A DNA stretch of 43,765 nt, from contig RDXM01000098.1 in assembly GCA_004292595.1 (NCBI GenBank), positions 1-43,765 of the forward strand. The letters run 5' to 3'. The notes under the pieces were generated by a model, which was not told the DNA's origin, searched no databases, and saw only the letters and a program-made list of their open reading frames with translations. A program made the translations under genes and the position numbers. Positions 8,011-18,400 of this stretch are shown here, in pieces; position 1 is the first letter of the stretch, and every line of letters begins with the position of its first letter. Source of the stretch: Candidatus Kapaibacterium sp. (GTDB taxonomy: Bacteria > Bacteroidota > Ignavibacteria > Kapaibacteriales > UBA4661).

Positions 8011-9561
8011 ATGAGCAATCGCGTAGAACAACTGAAACAACTTCGTGCAGAATCCTTGCTGGGCGGCGGCAGAGACCGCCTTGAGCAACAACACAAACGC
8101 GGCAAACTCACCGCTCGTGAGCGTTTGGACGTGTTGCTGGATGAAGGCTCTTTTCAGGAAATTGACGCATTTGCGCGGCATCGTTCCACAAATTTTGGTC
8201 TGGAGAAACAGCGTCCGCTCGGCGACGGCGTAATTACTGGGACTGGCACGATTGAAGGGCGCATCGTCTGTGTGTTCTCGCAAGATTTTACTGTTTTTGG
8301 TGGCTCGCTTTCGGAAGTGTATGCTGAGAAAATTGTGAAAATCATGGATTTGGCAATGAAGATTGGTGCGCCCGTGATTGGTCTGAACGACTCCGGCGGC
8401 GCACGCATTCAAGAAGGCGTGTCCTCGCTTGGCGGCTATGCCGATATTTTCTTGCGTAATACCCTTGCAAGCGGCGTGATTCCTCAGATTTCCGTGATTT
8501 TGGGTCCATGCGCGGGCGGTGCGGTTTATTCGCCCGCCATCACCGATTTTATCTTCATGGTGCGTGGCATTTCCTATATGTTCGTTACGGGTCCAAACGT
8601 CGTGAAAACCGTTACGCATGAAGAAGTTACCTTTGATGAACTGGGCGGTGCAGATGCTCATGCTGGCAAGTCTGGCGTGGCGCATTTTGCCTACGATACC
8701 GAGATTGAATGCCTCATGGAAGTGCGAAAAATGATGAGCTTCCTTCCCTCGAACAACCGCGACCGCTTGCCGCTCAAGCCCACCAAAGACGACCCCAAGC
8801 GGCTTTGCTACAAGCTCGACACGATTGTCCCCGATAATCCAAACAAACCCTACGACATCAAAGACGTTATCCGCGACGTGGTGGACGAAGGTGATTTCTT
8901 TGAAGTTCATGCAGACTTTGCACCAAACCTCGTTGTTGGCTATGCTACGCTGGACGGCAAGCCGATTGGCATTGTCGCAAATCAGCCTGCGGTGATGGCG
9001 GGCGTTCTCGACCTCGCCAGCAGCGTCAAGGGCGGACGTTTTGTGCGCTTTTGCGATGCGTTCAATATCCCGCTTGTGGTTTTTGAAGATGTTCCAGGAT
9101 TTTTGCCCGGCACCGACCAAGAGTGGCGCGGCATCATTCGTCATGGTGCGAAGCTGCTTTACGCTTTTTGCGAAGCCACGGTGCCGAAAGTTACGGTCAT
9201 TACGCGCAAGGCATATGGCGGCGCATATGACGTGATGAACTCCAAGCACATTCGCGGCGATTTTAATTTTGCCTGGCCCACCGCCGAAATTGCAGTCATG
9301 GGCGCGAAAGGCGCAACGGAAATTTTGTATGCAAAAGAAGCGCAAAAAACACCCGAAAGCGAGCGTGCTGCCTTGCTTGCAAAGCTCGAAGCCGAATACA
9401 ACGAAAAATTCTGTAATCCCTACGAAGCAGCCGAGCGCGGCTTCATTGACGATGTGATTTTGCCCCACGACACGCGCCGCCGCCTCATTCACGCACTCAA
9501 AATCCTCGAAACAAAAGTAGATACAAACCCGAAGAAAAAACACGGAAATATTCCGTTGTAA
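8011..9561 (+). CDS. pccB: Acyl-CoA carboxyltransferase subunit (propionyl-CoA carboxylase beta / methylmalonyl-CoA decarboxylase alpha type)
   Basis: The 516-residue protein is full length for the biotin-dependent carboxyltransferase family. It has [19 protein letters not shown], then the N-terminal crotonase-like half with [11 protein letters not shown] and [12 protein letters not shown] (acyl-CoA binding and oxyanion hole). The C-terminal half has [29 protein letters not shown] and the carboxybiotin-binding [10 protein letters not shown]. It transfers carboxylate between biotin carried on a partner subunit and propionyl- or methylmalonyl-CoA. Biotin carboxylase and carrier subunits are not in the window, so the choice between carboxylase and sodium-pumping decarboxylase is open. 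A CAGGAG ribosome-binding site precedes the start. Confidence 0.92.
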   Translation: MSNRVEQLKQLRAESLLGGGRDRLEQQHKRGKLTARERLDVLLDEGSFQEIDAFARHRSTNFGLEKQRPLGDGVITGTGTIEGRIVCVFSQDFTVFGGSLSEVYAEKIVKIMDLAMKIGAPVIGLNDSGGARIQEGVSSLGGYADIFLRNTLASGVIPQISVILGPCAGGAVYSPAITDFIFMVRGISYMFVTGPNVVKTVTHEEVTFDELGGADAHAGKSGVAHFAYDTEIECLMEVRKMMSFLPSNNRDRLPLKPTKDDPKRLCYKLDTIVPDNPNKPYDIKDVIRDVVDEGDFFEVHADFAPNLVVGYATLDGKPIGIVANQPAVMAGVLDLASSVKGGRFVRFCDAFNIPLVVFEDVPGFLPGTDQEWRGIIRHGAKLLYAFCEATVPKVTVITRKAYGGAYDVMNSKHIRGDFNFAWPTAEIAVMGAKGATEILYAKEAQKTPESERAALLAKLEAEYNEKFCNPYEAAERGFIDDVILPHDTRRRLIHALKILETKVDTNPKKKHGNIPL

Positions 9562-9597
9562 CGATTGTGTGAGATACTTCATACAAATCAGCCTTCA

Positions 9598-9687
9598 GTG
9601 GCACGGGCATTCTTGCCCGTGTTTATCGCTTGAATACAGCACAAACACTCACAGACAAGCTGAGGGAAGCCCTCAGGTCTGTGCCAC
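9598..9687. repeat. Family-A REP-like inverted pair between pccB and ftsI
   Basis: The left unit GTGGCACGGGCATTCTTG... (9598-9621) is a hairpin with a CACGGGCA/TGCCCGTG stem. The right unit (9648-9687) runs in inverse orientation and ends GTCTGTGCCAC. Inside the right unit the usual loop is replaced by another palindrome, CTGAGGG/CCCTCAG. The whole element is bounded by GTGGCAC and GTGCCAC. Confidence 0.75.
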
Positions 9688-9753
9688 TATCTGGTGCCTT
9701 TAAAAACAAAGCTAGAATAGCACATAAAGTATCAGCCAGACCGCATCAACGCT

Positions 9754-11973
9754 ATGATTCAGCCTATCAATCCCGATCATCTTTCCAATACTCCACCCAC
9801 AGAGCTTGTCGGCGAAGCGCGTCCTGCGGCAGCACCCCTGCGCGACGAACGCATCACACGGCGCATGAATGCGAAGGTGAAACTTGTTTTTTTGATGTTT
9901 CTCGCAGGCTTTTTGATGGTCATTGCCAAGCTCTTTTTAATGCAAGTGCTGCACAGCGATTTTTTCCAAAATTTATCGCGCAAGCAGTACGAATCAAGAG
10001 TAGAACTCCCTGCCGAGCGTGGTAAAATCTTCGACCGCCGCCGCCGACTCATCGCAACAACCGTCGAAAAATACTCTATCGCCGTGGACCCAAAAATGCT
10101 TGGCGACACACTCTTTATTTGCAAATGCTTGGCAAGCGTAACGGGAAAGCCGCATGAAATCTATCTCAGTAAAATTCGTGCCTCCAAGCAATCGCGCTTT
10201 GTTTGGCTAGAACGCGCTATTGATGCGCCCTCGAGCGTTTTGGGAACAGTGCTTGATTCCCTCGAAGCGAGCGGGCTTATCAAAATCCGCGAGCCACGCC
10301 GCAGTTTTGCCTACGGCTCGCTTGCCGCACAAACACTGGGCTTCACCGATACCGACAATCAAGGTGCAAGCGGTTTGGAAATGGGCTGGGACAGTGTTCT
10401 TGCTGGAAAAACAGGCTATATCTATCTCCAACGCGACGGACGCGGCAGAAAACGCCCTATTCCTGACTCGCCCACATTGCAGCCGCAAGTGGGATATTCG
10501 CTCGTCTTGACGCTGGATATGGATATGCAAACTATCGTGGAAAATGAGCTCAAGCAAGGCGTGGACATGGCAGAGGCGGAATCTGGCTCGGTTGTGGCAA
10601 TGAATCCAAGAACCGGAGAAATCCTTGCCATTGCGACCTATCCAACCTTCAATCCCAATAATCTTGCCGACGCAAGCCCAGGCTTGACGCGGAGTTCCTG
10701 CTTTACCGACACCTACGAACCCGGCTCTACCTTCAAGCTCGTAACGAGTGCTGCGCTCTTGGAAGAAAAAATCGTAACGCCAAGCACCACCGTAACCGGC
10801 GCAGAGACCATTACCGGACGCGACGGCGTTGTGGTTGTGCGCGACGAACATCCCGTTGGAACGGTGCCATTTTCCAAGGCATTAGAGCAATCAAGCAACG
10901 TTGTGATGGCAACAATGGCGCAGAAGATTTCCAGCCCAAAATTTTACAAATACGTCCGCGACTTTGGTTTTGGTATTTTTACAGGAATTGACGTGCCGGG
11001 CGAAGTGCGCGGAACGGTCAAGAAGCCGCATGAATTCAACTCCACAACGAAAACCTACATGGCATATGGCTACGAGCTTTCTTCGACGGTCGTGCAGCTT
11101 GCTGGTGCGTATTCAACGATTGCCAACGGCGGCGTGATGATGAAGCCATTTCTGGTGCAAGGAATCATCAATGCTGAAGGCGACGAAGTACAGCGTTTTG
11201 AGCCGCAGCGCGTCCGTCGCGTCGTTTCCGAAGCAACCGCCACAGCACTCACGCAAATGCTTGTTGGCGTTATTGAGCGCGGAACTGGCTCGAATGCTCG
11301 CATTCCGGGCTTGGCAATCGCAGGAAAAACAGGAACATCGCAGCAATACAGCGAAGGCAAATACAACAAACGCGATTACAATGGTTCATTTGCGGGCTTT
11401 TTTCCTGCTGGTGCGCCAGAAATCACGCTGGTTGTGCGCTTGAACAAGCCGCGCAAAGGCTATTATGGTCGGGAAGTTGCCGCGCCAATTTTTCAGCGTA
11501 TCGCACAAAAGCTCGTGTCGTCGGGATTAGTGGCGAATGGTTCACAAACAAACTCCGCCAACGGCACGGATTCTAGCTCCGCGCAAGCACCAATCATTGA
11601 AGTGCCAGATTTACGCGGTTTAGCGTGGGAAGATGCGCAGGAAATCGCGCAAGAACTGGGCTTGAAACTGAAAATTATCCCTGCAAATACCCGCGCAAGC
11701 GGCATTGTGAAAGAACAACTTACCAAAGCAGGGGCAGTTGTGCGGGCAAATGCAGAAATCAGCGTTCAGCTTCTTCAGCCTGATTTTGCTGCCGAGCGCG
11801 TAACAGCAAAAACACTCCCGAATGTGCGCGGAATGAGTGTTCGTCGTGCTTTGACGCTCCTCCATGCTGCTGGCGTAAAAACGAAAGTCGTCGGCGAAGG
11901 CGGCATTGTTACGCGGCAAGAATTCCGCGATGGCAAGGAGCCGCTCTGCATCATTGACTGCGGGAAAGAATAA
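9754..11973 (+). CDS. ftsI: Peptidoglycan transpeptidase FtsI/PBP2-type with two PASTA domains
   Basis: This 739-residue inner-membrane protein has a cytoplasmic tail, one membrane segment (about 43-63) and a PBP dimerisation domain (RVELPAERGKIFDRR). The transpeptidase domain has all three motifs: STFK with nucleophile Ser325, SSN at about 380-382, and KTGTS at about 525-529. Two PASTA domains follow (about 615-673 and 686-735). It cross-links septal peptidoglycan and is the target of beta-lactams. C-terminal PASTA repeats also occur in SpoVD-like PBPs, but FtsI is the natural role here. No other division and cell-wall genes flank it, unlike the usual mra cluster position. Right after its stop codon begins a MITE-like repeat. 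Confidence 0.88.
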   Translation: MIQPINPDHLSNTPPTELVGEARPAAAPLRDERITRRMNAKVKLVFLMFLAGFLMVIAKLFLMQVLHSDFFQNLSRKQYESRVELPAERGKIFDRRRRLIATTVEKYSIAVDPKMLGDTLFICKCLASVTGKPHEIYLSKIRASKQSRFVWLERAIDAPSSVLGTVLDSLEASGLIKIREPRRSFAYGSLAAQTLGFTDTDNQGASGLEMGWDSVLAGKTGYIYLQRDGRGRKRPIPDSPTLQPQVGYSLVLTLDMDMQTIVENELKQGVDMAEAESGSVVAMNPRTGEILAIATYPTFNPNNLADASPGLTRSSCFTDTYEPGSTFKLVTSAALLEEKIVTPSTTVTGAETITGRDGVVVVRDEHPVGTVPFSKALEQSSNVVMATMAQKISSPKFYKYVRDFGFGIFTGIDVPGEVRGTVKKPHEFNSTTKTYMAYGYELSSTVVQLAGAYSTIANGGVMMKPFLVQGIINAEGDEVQRFEPQRVRRVVSEATATALTQMLVGVIERGTGSNARIPGLAIAGKTGTSQQYSEGKYNKRDYNGSFAGFFPAGAPEITLVVRLNKPRKGYYGREVAAPIFQRIAQKLVSSGLVANGSQTNSANGTDSSSAQAPIIEVPDLRGLAWEDAQEIAQELGLKLKIIPANTRASGIVKEQLTKAGAVVRANAEISVQLLQPDFAAERVTAKTLPNVRGMSVRRALTLLHAAGVKTKVVGEGGIVTRQEFRDGKEPLCIIDCGKE

Positions 11974-11974
11974 G

Positions 11975-12105
11975 ACTAGTACATTGTTTAGTTAATTTTT
12001 ATAGTTTCATTTTGTTATGACGTTGCTGTACGTGTCGCAGTTGTAGTCCACCTCTGAGGTGGACTACAACTCTAGCTATAAAATTCTCTTAAACAATGTG
12101 CTAGT
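11975..12105. repeat. MITE-like element with nested palindrome (family B, variant 1)
   Basis: The outer arms ACTAGTACATTGTTTAG... (11975-12004) and ...AAACAATGTGCTAGT (12076-12105) are inverted repeats matching at 24 of 30 positions. In the centre lies a perfect palindrome, GTTGTAGTCCACCT, CTG, AGGTGGACTACAAC (12040-12070). It starts two bases after the ftsI stop codon. No coding capacity. Confidence 0.75.
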
Positions 12106-12130
12106 ACTCTATCAAATGAGTTTTAAGAAA

Positions 12131-12199
12131 AGCAGACAAGAGTGTCTGCTCTACCGAAGCCAGTATTGACGGTGGCGCAGACACTCTTGTCTGCGCCAC
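12131..12199. repeat. Two family-A-related hairpins
   Basis: AGCAGACA/TGTCTGCT (12131-12150) and the perfect 12-bp stem GTGGCGCAGACA/TGTCTGCGCCAC with loop CTCT (12172-12199). The second is a stem-conserving variant of the family-A REP unit, with GCGCAGACA in place of GCACAGACA. Confidence 0.7.
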
Positions 12200-12231
12200 G
12201 AGACGCTAAAAACTTGTTTGACGGACTACGA

Positions 12232-12323
12232 GGACTTTCGCACACCTCACAGGCAAGAATGCCTGTGCCACTACAAAACTGATAGATACTGGCTTTGGTG
12301 GCACAGACATTCCTGTCTGTGAG
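12232..12323. repeat. Family-A REP-like inverted pair downstream of sprA
   Basis: The left unit CTCACAGGCAAGAATGCC... (12246-12271) and the right unit GTGGCACAGACATTCCTG... (12298-12323) face each other. The left flank GGACTTTCGC (from 12232) and right flank CTACAAAACTGA are shared with the copy at 27107, so the repeated block spans about 50 bases there. With the neighbouring elements it fills the 446-base gap between ftsI and sprA, which holds no gene. Confidence 0.75.
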
Positions 12324-12419
12324 CTTCAAAAGCACATTGTGCAAAAGTCCTAAAGACAAAGAATAAGACGTGGTGCAATGTTCAAGCACAATATTCTGTC
12401 TGCTGCCACGCAATTTCCC

Positions 12420-15400
12420 CTAAAAATTCCGCCCACCACTCAAATTCAAGCGAATATCCACCCCAAATTGTATGCCATTGCTGCCGGGCGTTGCCGCGCC
12501 TTCGGCTAAATTGCCGTCGTAGCTGAGAAAAGCTCGTGCCGTGAACTGCTTGCTGAAGGTGTACCGTGCGCTGACTTCCGCCGTGATTTTTGTTGTGCCG
12601 TCAATGACGCGGCTGGGAGTCGTCCCGCGTGGGATAACGTCCAGCGCGAGCGTCGTGCGGCGAAGATAGCTGAACTGCAAGCCGTATTCAATATCGTTTT
12701 CGACATTTACCTCCGAACCCAGCATTTTCAAGAGTTCCAAGCCCGGAATCTTCGGGAGCTTGAATCCACGCCGTGTGTACGTGCCTTGAATGGTGATGTT
12801 GTTCGTTTGTTCCTGCGTCATTACCGTCGGTTGCGACGACCGCATACCGTATTGCGCCTTGTTGTCGTAGCGGAGAGAGCCGCCCAAAAGCCCTTCGGCA
12901 AATTTATCGTCGAACTGCACATTGATTGCCAAAAGCGGCTCGAAGGAAACTGTCACGCTTTGCATATCGAACACGCGATTGCCGCCCCGCGTTACGCGCT
13001 CGGTGGAGGAATACCGCGCCACGTACTTGTGTTCGAGTGTGCCAGAGCGGAGAATGCCTTTCAACGGCTCAAATTGGTCGAGCGCGTTCCAGCGAAATGT
13101 CCAGTTTATCGCAAGTGGCACGTAGAATTTCCGCGCTTGACGTGCGGTGTCGGATTCATTGAACCCAGCAGAAGCATCTAAACCGTCAAAGAAAGCATCG
13201 TTAATATCCCTGATTGCGCCTTGTCGCCGCCCTGTTGTGTCTTTGCTTGGGCGCAAGGAAGGAATATTCCGCAAGGTTTGATACTGATTAAACAAGCTCG
13301 TTACCCGCTCAGGTGAATTGAAAAACGGAATGCTCAAGATGCTACGGTCGAAGGTGTAAAATTCCGTCGCATTGGCGGGCAACGAAACAATTCGTCCGTT
13401 CTCGCGCATATAGCCTGTTCCGTCGGTCAGCATGGTTTTCATAACGCGGTATTCGTTGCGTGCGCCAGAGGAAATTTCCAAGAGCGCTCCTTGCCAGAGT
13501 TCGCGCTGCATTCGCAGGTCGAGCGTGGTATTTTGCCGGAAAGCATCCAGCACGGCGGCGTTTGTGGGTCGTATGCCGCCGAGAACGCCGAAGACGGAAT
13601 CGCCCCGCGAAAAGAGATTGAACAAATTCTTGAGTTGCAAGTATTGATGCGGTTCGCGGACAAGCCCCAGTTGATACGCCATGCTCGGACCGTACATCTG
13701 CAAACTATCTGTTCCCAAGAATGGAATACCCGCAATGCCCGATGCGAAGCCCGTCCCACCAAAGCGATTGCCCAGAATACCGCTATTATTCGCGGTGCTG
13801 GTTTGTTGGAGATTAAAACTAATCTGCTCGAAGTCGCACAACGTCCTGACAAAGCGCGTCATTCCTTGCCCAATGGCGTGGAAAAAGACCGAATCAGGGT
13901 CGGCAGCGGCTTTGGTGGAATCAATTTTTTGTTGCGTTGGATTCGCGCCCGCGAGCGAAAGTGCCTGCCCAAAGGGGTCGTTCAAATTTGCTCCAAAGGG
14001 CGGCGCGGTCGGGCTTTGCGGCTGTTCTGGCGGAAGAATTGTTTTGACCAAATCCTTTAAACGCAGCGACAAACCGCCATTTAATGCGGCTTCTACGCGC
14101 GTGGCTTTGTTCAGGGCGTTGTTTTGGGAAACGTCGCCAGAGCCAGAAAAGATGCGCTCCCATGCGTAGTTTGAGGTATAGCGCAAGGTTGGCACAAGGA
14201 AACGATTGCCGCCCATAAACGCGGGAAAGCGCGGACGGAAATTCAGTGCAATGTTCTGCGTGTGGCGCATTTCCTCGCCGAGATTGAGCCAGTCAAGCGG
14301 GTTTGGTTTTCGGAAATCAAGAATGCGCCGAAAAACTGCGGTGTCCTCGCGCTGCGCTAAAATATCCCTTCCCGTTGTTTCATCCCGTACTATCTGGGTT
14401 TCAAAGTTGAGCATCGTGCTGAAAGTGGAAACCGACCAATCCAGCGTGGGATTCAGCAAGCCGTTGTCCTCGAGCTTCCACATCATTTGCATTTGCCGCA
14501 TCGCGTCGAAATTGCGCACCACGGGGGAATAGATGCTATCCAAGCGTGGTCGCCAAAAAGTTGTTTGCGTCTGCCGCGTCAGGCGGTCGAAAAAGCCTTG
14601 CTCATTGATGTACTCCTGAAGCACTACATTGCCCGCCGTATCCCGCCGCATCGTCGCCAAGCCGCGCAACGCCTCACCAACACGGGCGCGGTTCATTTCG
14701 ATATTCAGCGAAATATTGCTTGGCAAGACGTACAGCGTCCAATCTTTCAAGAAATCAAGTGCGGGAATGCTGTCCGTCCAGCCAAAGGGACGAATGGGAA
14801 TTTGCGCAAAGTTGCGGACGTACTGCGTTTGCCCGCGCCAGTTGAAGCCTTCGCGTATCAGCACAACGGGCGAGCTTTCTCGGCGCCGCGTGTAGGAGAA
14901 ATTGTGCGTGAGTTGGTTGAAGAAATCGGTGAAGAAGAAAAATTGTATCGGCACATTCAGCCGTACACCTTGCATTGCGAACTGCTCTTCAAAAACTTCG
15001 GTGTTGGCGGCTTGTTTTAAAAATTGCTGGTAGCCCGTTTTCTGTGCGTCCGTCTGATTGCGCTCTCGCAAGGATTCACTTTCAGCGAATTTCGACACGA
15101 TAATATCATTTTGCGGCAAAAAGCGCGGACTATCAAGACTGTAGGTGTAGGTGTGCGTGATGGGCAAACTCGACCCCGCCCAGTCGGCAGGCAGGAAACG
15201 GTCCAGCGTGAATTGCGAACTCACGTTGATGCTCGTCCGCGCATTCCGATTGCCAAAGCGTTCTTCCAATCGGTGAAAATAGGGCTGGGTAATGTTGACC
15301 GTTCCCGTCACGCTGCCGATGTCGGCAAATTTCGCTGTGACATTGCCCACTGCCGCAAAACTTTCTAGGCGAAACGCAGAAGCATCAATATCGGGGTCAA

Positions 15401-18400
15401 TCGCCCGCAACTCATTTGCCCAGAGCTTGACTTCACTGAGATTCGCACTGCCGTTGTTGCGAAGACCAATAGCGACGTACTGCAAGCGCGTGAGCGTCGG
15501 CGAGCCGCGAATAATAGACTCCGCTTGCGTGCTGGGGTCGATTGATGAAAACGAGCCGCCGCGCCGCAAGAGAGAATCAACGCCGCGTCCACCTTTGAGA
15601 GCACTCAGCACTGCAAGGTCGATGTCTGCTTGCTGCCAGCCTTTGCGCAAGGGGATATTGTATTCGTAGTAGTTGAGCGTATCGACACCAAAGCGCAAGA
15701 CGGCAAGAATACCATTGCGCCCTTGATTGACAACGGGATCGCCATTGAGAACAGCACTTGCGCTCACGGAATCTCCTAAGCGCACAAATTCGGTATTTTG
15801 CATCGCACCAACATTATCCGCGCTGCCCTTGCCATGAAAAAACATACGCAAGCGACGATAGAAAAATATATCGAAAGGACGGAAGAATCGCGCCACGAGA
15901 TGCTCCTGACGAGGCTGCAAGCCCTGCGAAGTAATAGCGAGTGCTTGCTCGTTCATGGCAATACGCAAGTTCGGGTCGGGGTTGCCGAGCTGCGTTTGGC
16001 GTTGTACGCCCGGCGGGCTGGTGTAAAATTCTGGCTGACCGCTATTGTCCTCCACGCCCACAAATCCTACTTGCAAGCGATTATCCACCTCGCGTGTGCC
16101 GGGCAGAAGCGCGGGCTGGCGTATCCACTGCGAGCCGACAAACCGCCAATCAGCAATGCGAGCGCGAATCTTCCCACCCACCCAGAACACCCGTGCATAC
16201 TGGATGTTCGTAAAAAGCGGATTCCCCACCCGCGTAAATCCTTGACGAATCGGGATGCGATAGGTGATGTATTGCAAGGAATTATCCGCTCTGCTGATAA
16301 CGCGATTCACAATTTGCGGGTCAGTTCCCGTGCGCTCAGTGGAGAGATTCACCTCGTAGCGGAAAAAGGCATCCGAGCGCATGAGCGTTTGCCCGTTGTT
16401 GTTGTTCAAAATTTCGGTATCGGGGAATTTCCCTGCATCGCTGACGGTGTTGCCTTCCACGCCGTTGTAGCGCACGAAATCGGAATCGCGCTGGAATTGA
16501 AACTGCGTGTTTGCATCGGCAAAAAAGAAATCATCGCGCGAGGGGTCTATTTCATTGCGAATGATGGAATCGCGGTTGTTCAAGGCGACTGCTTTATTGC
16601 GCACCGAGTTGTAGAGCGTGTCCCAGCGCACGGCGTTGGGATTGAAGAGCGTTGGTATAACCGTCGCAGCAGTGATGCGCGTTACGGATGTTACGGGAAT
16701 ACGAGCAGTCGAATCACGCAAATTCAGGCGTTCCAAGCTGCTCGGAATACCATCCAAACCATAATCTTCCTTCGCTTCGGAGGCAGTAATCATGCCGTTG
16801 ATGGTCGGCGACCACGGCAAAATACCGTCTTCGGTGTCAAGATTTCCGTTTGGAATCATATCCTCGCTAATTTGCCCCAAGTCAATAAACATCCGTGCTT
16901 TGGGTCTCTTTTTATTGGTGCTGTCGGTAATAATTTCCGATTCGCCTTCAATAACTTTCATCACAACTTCGATATATTCTACGTTGTCGTTGTCGAAGTT
17001 GTTGTTGAAGGGCGAGAGAAGGCGCATGAAACCGCCCCAGATATGATTTCTCGTGGAATCTTCGGCAAGGAATTTAGAAGGATTCCGTGTGCGGTCAATG
17101 TGAAAGGCTGCCAGTGCAATATCACGGCTGGTTGTAGCAGTGGTAAGTGCTGGAAGCCCAACGGAACGGCGATAGTTGTCAATCGCTGCTGCACGAGCCA
17201 TTGCATTCGTAGTAACAAGACTTTCGCAGTACGGCAGATTTGCTGGCGCGAGGTACGTCAAACTATCCCGAAAATTCTCATTCGGATTGTAAATGCCGCG
17301 CTGTTTGGGGTCGAAGGCAATTTCAAGTACCTTTTCCGCACCATTTGCCAGTGCGCCACCGCGAATAACGGAGCGGTTTGGCGCGATATTTTCAATCGGC
17401 TCGGTGCCACCAAAAAACTGAAACCAGTTCAAATTGCCGCGATACCGCGCCACTTCTTGCGGGTTGCGTCCCCACGTGGTAGGGAAAATACTACCTGTCG
17501 TATCGGTTGGCGGCGAGGCAAATCGCCACTGGGAATCTTGCCGCCCCAGCGAGAAATTACGCTGTGCGCCCTCGAAGTCGTCGATGTACACGGCGGGTTT
17601 GCCTTTGTCGGAAACCACGTCGGAGGCGCGGCGGTTCGGCGTTGGGAGCATAAACGCAATTTCGCCGCTTCCGGTGATGCTGGACGGTGCTTTGGTGTCG
17701 TAAAAGGGCAGCCAATCAAGGAATTTCGTTATCCAGTCCGCATTCCACGCAAACTTTGCATCCGCGCCAATCATGGTGTTGTCCATCGGCTCTTCGCCTA
17801 AGCGAATGCGCTCGGTCATGACTTGTTGGTTGTAGTTCATGACCGTAATTCCGAAGTCCGCCGTAATGTCGCGCGAGCGCAGAATGGGCTTGGTATCAAG
17901 GTCAATGCGGAGTCCCATCATTTGCTTGTTCGCCATTTGGAACACGTCGTTTTGCTCGTATTCGATTTCCAAATTCGCGCCCACCGCCAGCGCATTGGGA
18001 TTGATAATTTCCACCACGCCCGTAAAGTATTCGATGCGGTAATCGGTGTATTCTTCCAATACTTTGCTATTCAACAACACTTTCACGCTGCCGGGCGCGA
18101 GATTGAAGGCATTCGGAATCTGAATGCGATTGCCCGAACTGCCCGCCACTTCGCCCGAAATAATGAAGCGGTCGCGGGAAATATCGGTTTTGGCGGCATC
18201 GCGCGTGGTGTCATAGACCATCGAATAAATGAGCGAGTCGGGACTGAGAGAAATGCTATTGTCTCGAAAATACTGCTGCAAGCCCTCGCGGAACGGCTCT
18301 AAGCTCGGAAAGACCAGCTCGCCGCGCTGCGCATTGAAAATGTAATCTAAGTGCAAATCCATCAAACCATCGGCGGGACCAGAACCTTTGTTGTTCACCT

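Noticed and set aside
7732-9582. A 616-codon open frame on the minus strand opposite the carboxyltransferase gene
   Set aside because: The + strand encodes a full-length, motif-complete carboxyltransferase. The antisense peptide is rich in Cys, His and Phe with no family features, as expected from the codon bias of the true gene.
15798-17801. A 667-codon + strand open frame inside sprA
   Set aside because: It is antisense to the central part of SprA, which has conserved segments such as VYIDDFEGAQRN. The antisense peptide shows no domain pattern.
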